Shown: one piece after another, positions 7,291 to 11,550 of the stretch
How the letters are laid out: each line of letters opens with the position of its first letter
How positions within the stretch are numbered: the stretch's first letter is position 1
Source of the DNA: Desulfovermiculus sp041686195
GTDB taxonomy: Bacteria > Desulfobacterota > Desulfovibrionia > Desulfovibrionales > Desulfothermaceae
DNA length: 11,550 nt
Assembly (NCBI GenBank): GCA_041686195.1
Contig: JAWLEI010000095.1
Location: 1 to 11,550 of the forward strand
Direction of reading: 5' to 3'
Made by a program: the position numbers and the translations under genes
The notes under the pieces: generated by a model
Databases searched by the model: none
Seen by the model: only the letters and a program-made list of their open reading frames with translations
Told to the model about the DNA's origin: nothing

Positions 7291-7731
7291 AGTAATTTGG
7301 CGGGGAAAATTTTCCACTATATACTTGATTTCATTTCTTTCCAAGAACATGAAATCATTTCTCACTTCTTTGATCGACAATTCGGATTGCGATTGCACAG
7401 CATAAATGCTTAAAATCTCGTTTCCCGTTTCCGGCCAGGCTTCCAGGCGCTGGACATAACGCAGTTTGGAAAAGGTCATGCCCATCCTGGCAAACACCCC
7501 CTGCCGCACGGTCTCATATACTGAACCTCCCAGATATACGTGCTCGGTCACGGATGCATCCCAGCACGATGGTCCATCCAGACTTTGGGCTGAACGCTTG
7601 GTGAGGAGCAGGTCCTCGTTCTGCCTGTAGACCAGTACAACCGTCCGGTGGTGTTTGAGCCCCTGGTCGTGGACCGCTTTTTCCGGCAGAGCGGCAATCG
7701 GCCGGTTGCGGGAATCCAGAACTTCCAGCAA
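7252..7731 (-). CDS. Nudix-fold protein with degenerate (probably inactive) Nudix box
   Basis: The protein follows the layout of the isopentenyl-diphosphate-isomerase-like Nudix family: LEVLDSRNRPIAALPEKAVH, then HRTVVLVYR, LLLTKRS and WDASV. In the 17-residue stretch from Gly68 to Gly84 (GGSVYETVRQGVFARMG) the canonical GE...RExxEExG reads GG...QGxxARxG: every catalytic acidic residue is replaced. Hydrolase activity by the usual mechanism is unlikely; ligand binding or a structural role is possible. Start choice: TTG at 7731 lies five bases after a perfect GGAGG (7737-7741) and gives the family's usual N-terminus, with 159 residues. The frame also allows ATGs at 7779 and 7860, but these lack ribosome-binding sites, and the latter would overlap pgk. 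It is divergent from pgk and overlaps suhB by 39 bases at its 3' end. Confidence 0.7.
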   Translation of the reverse strand: MLEVLDSRNRPIAALPEKAVHDQGLKHHRTVVLVYRQNEDLLLTKRSAQSLDGPSCWDASVTEHVYLGGSVYETVRQGVFARMGMTFSKLRYVQRLEAWPETGNEILSIYAVQSQSELSIKEVRNDFMFLERNEIKYIVENFPRQITSTLRILWLAGLL

Positions 7732-7753
7732 GCCTGCCTCCGAACAGGCAGAA

Positions 7754-7782
7754 TTGACAACACCGCGTTTCGTACGCATAAC
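7754..7782 (+). promoter_or_regulatory. Probable sigma-70-type promoter for pgk
   Basis: A perfect TTGACA (7754-7759), a 17-base spacer and CATAAC (7777-7782, four of six matches to TATAAT) on the plus strand. Predicted transcript start is near 7789, giving a leader of about 65 bases before the pgk ATG. It sits between the preferred Nudix start and pgk. Confidence 0.5.
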
Positions 7783-7853
7783 AATTAGAGATATTTCAGT
7801 GTTTCTTCGTTTTATGGCCCAAGCCCAACCTATCTGCCCGTTGGAGGGATCGT

Positions 7854-9029
7854 ATGCCATATCTTGACCAGACTCAAGTGCAAGGAAAAAGGGTTTTGGT
7901 TCGTTCGGATCTCAATGTCCCCATTGATCAGGGAAGCATACGCGACGACAACCGGATCCGGGCCTCACTGCCTACCTACGAGTATATCCTGGACCAAGGG
8001 GCACGTCTTATTATCTGTTCTCACTTGGGCAAGCCCAAGGGACAGAAAGATCCGGCCCTGTCCCTGAGCCCGGTCGCCGAAAGATTGCAGAAGCTTTTAG
8101 GCCGGGAGGTAAAGATGGCTCCCGACTGTGTAGGGGACGAGGTCCAATCCCTGGCCGATTCCCTGCAACCCGGGGAAGTCCTTATGCTGGAGAACCTTCG
8201 CTTTCAGCCCGGAGAAACCAAGAACGATCCTGATTTCAGCCGCCAGCTCGCTTCCCTGGCCGAGGTCTATGTCAACGATGCCTTCGGCGTTGTCCACCGG
8301 GCCCATGCCTCGGTCGTCGGAGTGACCGAGCACGTGCAAACCGCCTGTGCCGGACTTTTGCTGCAAAAGGAAATTGAATACCTGGGCAAGGCCCTGGCCA
8401 ACCCGGAACACCCCTTTGTTCTGGTGGCTGGAGGGGCCAAGGTATCCACCAAACTAGGTATCTTGACTAATCTCTTGGACACTGTGGATCGCATCATCAT
8501 TGGCGGAGCCATGGCCAATACCTTTTTGCGCAGCATGGGGATAAGTGTGGGATCGTCCAAAGTAGAAGAGGAACTCATCGAGCAGGCTTTGGAAACAATG
8601 CAGGCCGCCCGGTCCAAGGGAATCAGCTTCTATCTCCCGGTCGATTGCCTGACCGGGACCGATCTCAAGGCCGTCAAGCCGAGCGGAGTGTTTCCTTTTC
8701 AAGATGTTCCGGCGAATGAAATGATCCTGGATATCGGTCCAGCCACCCATACCCTGTTTGCAGAAGTCCTCCGGGATGCCAAGACAGTGGTCTGGAACGG
8801 CCCCATGGGGGCCTTTGAGAACCCGAGCTTCTCCCAGGGTTCGGTTGGCTTGGCTCAGTCAGTGGCCAAGGTCGAGGGCCTGACCATTGTCGGCGGCGGA
8901 GATACCGACTCCCTGGTCCATACCTGCGGCCTGGTTGAATCCATGAGCTTTATATCCACCGGCGGCGGGTCCTTTCTGGAATTTCTGGAGGGCAAAAAAT
9001 TGCCCGGCATCAAGGCCCTGGGATTGTAA
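7854..9029 (+). CDS. pgk: Phosphoglycerate kinase
   Basis: Cytosolic glycolytic enzyme: 1,3-bisphosphoglycerate + ADP = 3-phosphoglycerate + ATP. The 391-residue length is typical. N-domain substrate motifs: VRSDLNVP (16-23), DDNRIRASLP (31-40) and SHLGKPKG (56-63), then LENLRF and VNDAFGVVHRAHAS. C-domain nucleotide motifs: GGAKVSTKL, NGPMGAFE, GGGDT with Asp350, and STGGGSFLEFLEG near the C-terminus. The ATG has GGAGG six bases upstream. It is 22 bases upstream of tpiA on the same strand, a common glycolytic pairing. Confidence 0.98.
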   Translation: MPYLDQTQVQGKRVLVRSDLNVPIDQGSIRDDNRIRASLPTYEYILDQGARLIICSHLGKPKGQKDPALSLSPVAERLQKLLGREVKMAPDCVGDEVQSLADSLQPGEVLMLENLRFQPGETKNDPDFSRQLASLAEVYVNDAFGVVHRAHASVVGVTEHVQTACAGLLLQKEIEYLGKALANPEHPFVLVAGGAKVSTKLGILTNLLDTVDRIIIGGAMANTFLRSMGISVGSSKVEEELIEQALETMQAARSKGISFYLPVDCLTGTDLKAVKPSGVFPFQDVPANEMILDIGPATHTLFAEVLRDAKTVVWNGPMGAFENPSFSQGSVGLAQSVAKVEGLTIVGGGDTDSLVHTCGLVESMSFISTGGGSFLEFLEGKKLPGIKALGL

Positions 9030-9051
9030 CTCACTGGAGGTCAAAAGCCCT

Positions 9052-9816
9052 ATGAAACTCTGCATGGCCGCCAACTGGAAAATGCACAAGAACCAGGCCC
9101 AGGCCAAAGAAACAGCCGCCCACCTGGTCCACCTCCTGAAGGGTACTCAGCCCCAGGATAGAGAGGTGGTGCTCATTCCGCCCTTTACTGCATTGCATGC
9201 TGTGGCAGAGGGGCTGGAATCTCAGCCCGGATTTTCTCTGGGCGGGCAGAACTTTTATCCCGCTGAACAGGGAGCCTTTACCGGAGAGATCAGCCCGGAT
9301 ATGCTTCTGGATCATGGTTGCTCTTACGCCCTGGCCGGCCATTCCGAGCGCAGGCATGTTTTGGGCGAGGACAACACATTTGTGGCTCAAAAGGTCCGCT
9401 TTGGATTAAATCAGGGGCTTCGTATGATACTCTGCATCGGCGAGACCCTGGCCCAACGGGACGAGGGCCGACTGCAAAAGGTATTGCATGATCAGCTGGC
9501 CACAGCCCTTTCTGATTTGCAGTTACCTGCCCTGGAGAACAGGCTCCTTATTGCCTATGAGCCGGTTTGGGCCATCGGCACTGGAAAGGTGGCTCAGCCT
9601 GAAGACATAGCTCAGGCTCATGACTTTGTCCGGGACCAATTGCTCCACTTACTGCCCCAGGTCGGGGCTTCGGTGCGCATTCTTTACGGTGGCAGTGTCA
9701 AGCCGGATAATATCAACCAGATCATCGGTCTTGACAATGTAAACGGAGTCCTGGTAGGTGGAGCTGGCTTGGAAGCTGAAAGCATGGCCAAGATCGTGCT
9801 TGGCAAATCGAGCTGA
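9052..9816 (+). CDS. tpiA: Triosephosphate isomerase
   Basis: Interconverts dihydroxyacetone phosphate and glyceraldehyde 3-phosphate. The 254 residues carry the complete active site: Asn8-Trp9-Lys10 near the N-terminus, GHSERR with catalytic His97, the YEPVWAIGTG motif with catalytic Glu170 followed by the flexible loop, YGGSVKPDN, and LVGGAGL near the C-terminus. GGAGG lies 11 bases upstream of the ATG, slightly long spacing. It directly follows pgk and precedes secG by about 115 bases. Confidence 0.98.
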   Translation: MKLCMAANWKMHKNQAQAKETAAHLVHLLKGTQPQDREVVLIPPFTALHAVAEGLESQPGFSLGGQNFYPAEQGAFTGEISPDMLLDHGCSYALAGHSERRHVLGEDNTFVAQKVRFGLNQGLRMILCIGETLAQRDEGRLQKVLHDQLATALSDLQLPALENRLLIAYEPVWAIGTGKVAQPEDIAQAHDFVRDQLLHLLPQVGASVRILYGGSVKPDNINQIIGLDNVNGVLVGGAGLEAESMAKIVLGKSS

Positions 9817-9857
9817 CACAAATCTTTGGCCCCAAATATATTTCAGATTTGCCGGAG

Positions 9858-9876
9858 GTCCCGCCGGAGGCGGGAC
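9858..9876 (+). repeat. Perfect GC-rich hairpin between tpiA and secG
   Basis: GTCCCGCC (9858-9865) pairs perfectly with GGCGGGAC (9869-9876) over a 3-base GGA loop. No T-run follows, so it is not a standard intrinsic terminator. It could stabilise or process the pgk-tpiA mRNA or attenuate readthrough into secG. The octamer GCCGGAGG occurs twice here with a 12-base period (9851 and 9863). Confidence 0.5.
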
Positions 9877-9931
9877 TGAAACCGGAAACAAACGCAAACC
9901 ATTTTATTGACTCAGTGTGGAGTTTCTTGTT

Positions 9932-10264
9932 GTGAACACCCTACTTCTTACCATTCATGTCCTGGCCTGTATTTCCTTAGTCACCCTGGTCCTGATGCAA
10001 TCAGGCGCCCAGGGCATGGGAGTCATTTTTGGCGGTTCAAGCTCCTCTCTTTTTGGGAGCAGCGGGGCCGGCGGATTGCTGACCAAACTGACTGTTGCCG
10101 TGGCAGTCGTATTTTTTGTAACTTCCCTGTCTTTCACCTATATGGACGCCAGCAAGCGGGCAGCACCTCCTGAATCCGTTGTTTTGGAGGAGAAAAAGTC
10201 AGAAGCACCGGCGGCTGAGCAAAAGTCCAAGCAGCCAGGGGCTGACCAAGATTCAGCCGAATAA
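9932..10264 (+). CDS. secG: Preprotein translocase subunit SecG
   Basis: Small inner-membrane subunit of the SecYEG channel. With the GTG start at 9932 it has 110 residues: a first membrane helix (about 3-22, TLLLTIHVLACISLVTLVLM), the SecG hallmark QSGAQGMGVIFGG plus SLFGSSGAGG, a second helix (about 50-68), then a charged Ala/Glu/Lys/Gln-rich C-terminal tail. The GTG at 9932 has TGGAG nine bases upstream. The in-frame GTG at 9917 would add five residues but has no ribosome-binding site. It is followed by tRNA-Leu(GAG), an order also known in E. coli (secG-leuU). Confidence 0.93.
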   Translation: MNTLLLTIHVLACISLVTLVLMQSGAQGMGVIFGGSSSSLFGSSGAGGLLTKLTVAVAVVFFVTSLSFTYMDASKRAAPPESVVLEEKKSEAPAAEQKSKQPGADQDSAE

Positions 10265-10309
10265 AAATGCTGGACACTCGAAAGCTTATCCGCTAAATTA
10301 TAATTTTAT

Positions 10310-10396
10310 GCCGAGGTGGTGGAATAGGTAGACACGCTATCTTGAGGGGGTAGTGGGCAACAGCCCGTGGGGGTTCGAATCCCCCCCTCGGCACCA
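10310..10396 (+). tRNA. tRNA-Leu (anticodon GAG)
   Basis: An 87-base cloverleaf including an encoded CCA. The acceptor arms GCCGAGG (10310-10316) and CCTCGGC pair. The anticodon stem is CTATC/GGTAG around the loop TTGAGGG, with anticodon GAG at 10344-10346. A long class II variable arm (GGGC...GCCC) follows, then the T arm GGGGG-TTCGAAT-CCCCC. It reads CUC and CUU codons. It lies 45 bases after secG and is probably cotranscribed with it, with the terminator directly behind. Confidence 0.97.
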
Positions 10397-10411
10397 AAAT
10401 TGATCAATAAG

Positions 10412-10441
10412 AAAGGCAGGTTGCAAAGCCTGCCTTTTTTT
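10412..10441 (+). terminator. Intrinsic terminator after tRNA-Leu
   Basis: AAAGGCAGG (10412-10420) pairs with CCTGCCTTT (10429-10437) over an 8-base loop, followed by an unbroken T-run to 10441. It closes the pgk-tpiA-secG-tRNA unit. A second hairpin follows at 10446-10470 (CTTTTCGGCA against TGCC-T-GAAAAG). Confidence 0.9.
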
Positions 10442-10489
10442 GTGTCTTTTCGGCAAGCCTGCCTGAAAAGTTTGAGGGCCTGGGGTACT

Positions 10490-10522
10490 ATCGGTTGTCA
10501 AACCAATAGGGGGACAACCGAT
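10490..10522 (+). repeat. 10-base perfect inverted repeat over the start of the IS-like remnant
   Basis: ATCGGTTGTC (10490-10499) and GACAACCGAT (10513-10522) are exact reverse complements around a 13-base spacer ending in a G-rich, ribosome-binding-site-like run. The right arm includes the first two bases of the ATG at 10521. It may be part of the original element's leader (an operator or a translation-blocking hairpin) or near its terminus. Confidence 0.5.
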
Positions 10523-10631
10523 GCCCCATTAATCAGCCCCAGCCACCCGGCCAAGTCTTGAAGCAGTTAAGCGACATCTCGAAAACTGGCGGGAAACCAG
10601 GCGCAAACGATCTCCAATCCCAAAACGTCTC
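10521..10631 (+). pseudogene. Remnant of an insertion-sequence accessory (IS66-type, TnpA-like) gene
   Basis: An ATG at 10521 behind a G-rich run is followed by an in-frame TAA at codon 4. The same frame then reads RPSLEAVKRHLENWRE and RRKRSPIPKRL (10548-10631). This resembles the N-terminus of small proteins associated with IS66-like elements that carry a HLxxWRxTRxxRSPIPExLW motif. The similarity breaks off at RL, where a conserved Trp would be expected, and unrelated sequence follows. A nonsense codon plus 3' truncation marks it as decayed. The family assignment is by memory of the motif. Confidence 0.4.
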
Positions 10632-10670
10632 TGCGATCCGGGTCCTAAATCCAGATTGAAATGTAAGAGC

Positions 10671-10697
10671 TGGCCCCCGGCCTACGCCGGGGTGACC
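10671..10697. repeat. REP-like dispersed palindrome
   Basis: CCCCGGC-CTAC-GCCGGGG (10675-10692) is a perfect 7-base stem with a 4-base loop, flanked by CTGG on the left and TGAC on the right. This is the layout of the small CTGG-palindrome-TGAC repeats scattered through many proteobacterial genomes, which when translated read as PAYAGVT. Only one copy is visible here. Confidence 0.6.
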
Positions 10698-10800
10698 CAG
10701 GATCTCAGTCCGGGGGGCAGGCGAAGAAAGCAAAATCTATTTAATACGAGAGATATTCACCGCAGCTACTCCAGAAGACATTGGAGAAGAAAAGTCAAAT

Positions 10801-11004
10801 CTAGCCAGTCCCTTTCTGCATTTCTTCAAGAGAGATAAACTCTGCTTCTCCGCTATCAATCTTCTTTTTTCTCTGGTCAAGAACATCATAATGCCACTGA
10901 GGTGATTCAATCCCAGCATTATGACTTATCAGGGAATCCCAAAGAACCTCCATTGCCTGAATACGCTCGGATGTACTCATTTTTTCAACTTCTAATGTTG
11001 TCAT
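10801..11004 (-). CDS. Addiction-module antitoxin-like protein (TIGR02574-type), apparently without its toxin
   Basis: A 67-residue protein resembling the putative addiction module component family: MSTSERIQAMEVLWDSL (9-25), the central SPQWHYDVLDQRKKKIDSGEA and the C-terminal FISLEEM. Members normally precede a RelE/ParE-type toxin gene. Here the sequence downstream on the minus strand has no such frame: a second frame closes about 20 codons later at about 10737, next to the REP-like repeat. The ATG at 11004 has GGAG seven bases upstream and a good promoter further up, so the gene looks expressed. It is either an orphan antitoxin or the survivor of a TA pair whose toxin was deleted. Confidence 0.65.
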   Translation of the reverse strand: MTTLEVEKMSTSERIQAMEVLWDSLISHNAGIESPQWHYDVLDQRKKKIDSGEAEFISLEEMQKGTG

Positions 11005-11040
11005 GAAATATCTCCAGATCTTTGGTTTATTTCCAACTAT

Positions 11041-11069
11041 ATTTTAGGGTATGAGCTGGGATTTGACAA
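11041..11069 (-). promoter_or_regulatory. Probable sigma-70-type promoter for the antitoxin-like gene
   Basis: On the minus strand, TTGTCA (11064-11069), a 17-base spacer and TAAAAT (11041-11046), five of six matches to each consensus. Predicted transcript start is near 11034, about 30 bases before the ATG at 11004. Confidence 0.6.
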
Positions 11070-11113
11070 GGACAAGTATCAAATGCCTCTTGGGTTGCGT
11101 GAGCTGATCACAC

Positions 11114-11144
11114 AAAAAAAGCCAGCAGGCCAATGCGCTGGCTT
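11114..11144 (-). terminator. Intrinsic terminator of the DUF2442/unknown pair
   Basis: On the minus strand AAGCCAGC (11144-11137) pairs with GCTGGCTT (11126-11119) over a 10-base loop, followed by a T-run (11120-11114). It lies just after the stop of the 74-residue gene at 11152 and separates that transcript from the antitoxin promoter. Confidence 0.85.
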
Positions 11145-11151
11145 ATCATAC

Positions 11152-11376
11152 CTACTGCACCCCGCCTTCGCTTTCCTCCCGGGCCTCTTTCAACTTCTCA
11201 CCCAAATTCTTCAAATTCCCGGCCAGCCCATTGACGAAATTGTTGGCTTGATTTGCCGGGATGATAAGTGTCCCGGCATCCACAGTCTCATCATCTGCTC
11301 CTCTTTGGGTGAACTGGATGCGCAGGTTGCCGTTGGACAGGGTTACCTTGCTGATTTGGTCGGCAAAGATGTGCAT
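11152..11376 (-). CDS. Hypothetical small protein (74 aa)
   Basis: I do not recognise the family. From the ATG at 11376 (AGAGGA seven bases upstream) it has 74 residues: an N-terminal half predicted to be beta-rich (MHIFADQISKVTLSNGNLRI, then TLIIPANQ) and a C-terminal helix rich in Lys and Glu (about 53-70). No signal peptide, membrane segment or metal motif is seen. An upstream in-frame ATG at 11415 has no ribosome-binding site and would extend the overlap with the preceding gene. Its start lies inside the end of the DUF2442 gene (34-base overlap, different frame), so the two are cotranscribed and probably coupled. A terminator follows. Confidence 0.7.
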   Translation of the reverse strand: MHIFADQISKVTLSNGNLRIQFTQRGADDETVDAGTLIIPANQANNFVNGLAGNLKNLGEKLKEAREESEGGVQ

Positions 11377-11550
11377 GTTTGTTCCTCTTGCGTTAATTCT
11401 TGACCATTTTTCCACAGTTCGTATTCACTGATATCTATAGAATCGTTCCAGACAACACCATATCCGCCTTTATCCACCTGAACTGCCTTAAAAAAGGCGG
11501 GATTGCTCAATGGCCTAAACATCTCATAAGCTAACAAGGGCGAAATGTCA
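11343..11550 (-). CDS. DUF2442 family protein (5' partial)
   Basis: The frame is open to the window end, giving 68 visible residues; the start lies beyond 11550. DISPLLAYEMFRPLSNPAFF, VQVDKGGYGVVWNDSIDIS and ELWKNGQEL fit the C-terminal two thirds of DUF2442, a small domain often found next to DUF4160 in toxin-antitoxin-like pairs. Here the downstream partner is instead an unrecognised 74-residue protein. About 18 polar residues follow the conserved part. Function is unknown. Confidence 0.7.
   Translation of the reverse strand, partial: DISPLLAYEMFRPLSNPAFFKAVQVDKGGYGVVWNDSIDISEYELWKNGQELTQEEQTCTSLPTKSAR

Noticed and set aside
10299..10304. A perfect TATAAT just before the tRNA.
   Set aside because: It is only five bases from the mature tRNA 5' end and has no -35 at 16-18 bases, so a dedicated tRNA promoter here is unlikely; cotranscription with secG is simpler.
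10367..10561. Frame beginning inside the tRNA (MGVRIPPSAP...).
   Set aside because: This is the usual artificial translation of a tRNA 3' end.
10656..10838. Frame translating as MKCKSWPPAYAGVTQD...
   Set aside because: It is the translation of the REP-like palindrome and flanking remnant sequence, not a gene.

Overview
The window looks like chromosomal DNA of moderate G+C from a sulfate-reducing deltaproteobacterium, most likely Desulfovibrionales. That placement is an inference from protein style and gene order (a two-GAF protein directly before mreB; pgk, tpiA, secG and tRNA-Leu in a row; a small Cys-rich DUF6485-type protein), not from a marker gene.

Left part (1-3755): a CoA-transferase/acetyl-CoA hydrolase protein fused to a C-terminal GNAT domain, cut by the window start, converges on a minus-strand pair: manA (mannose-6-phosphate isomerase) and, upstream of it, a small cupin. 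Immediately upstream of the cupin lie two short pieces that resemble the two ends of a transaldolase/fructose-6-phosphate aldolase in different frames, probably a decayed gene. About 450 bases without a convincing gene follow (3756-4212).

Centre (4213-7731): a plus-strand cluster with tight spacing: a Cys-rich DUF6485-type protein, a tandem GAF protein, mreB (cell-shape actin) and a SuhB-type inositol monophosphatase. The phosphatase gene overlaps tail to tail with a minus-strand Nudix-fold gene whose Nudix box has lost all its acidic residues and whose best start is a TTG codon behind a perfect GGAGG.

Right-centre (7754-10441): a recognisable promoter, then pgk, tpiA, secG and a tRNA-Leu(GAG), closed by a clear intrinsic terminator. 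pgk and tpiA supply lower glycolysis; secG belongs to the Sec translocon.

Right end (10442-11550): accessory DNA downstream of the tRNA: a decayed insertion-sequence accessory gene with an inverted repeat over its start, a REP-like palindrome, an apparently orphan antitoxin with its own promoter, and a minus-strand pair (a 74-aa unknown and a DUF2442 protein cut by the window end) with a terminator. No CRISPR array, intact transposon or prophage is visible. The strongest candidates for a second look are the pseudo-Nudix protein, the transaldolase remnant, the GAF-MreB pair and the DUF2442 pair. I saw no convincing new multi-gene system.
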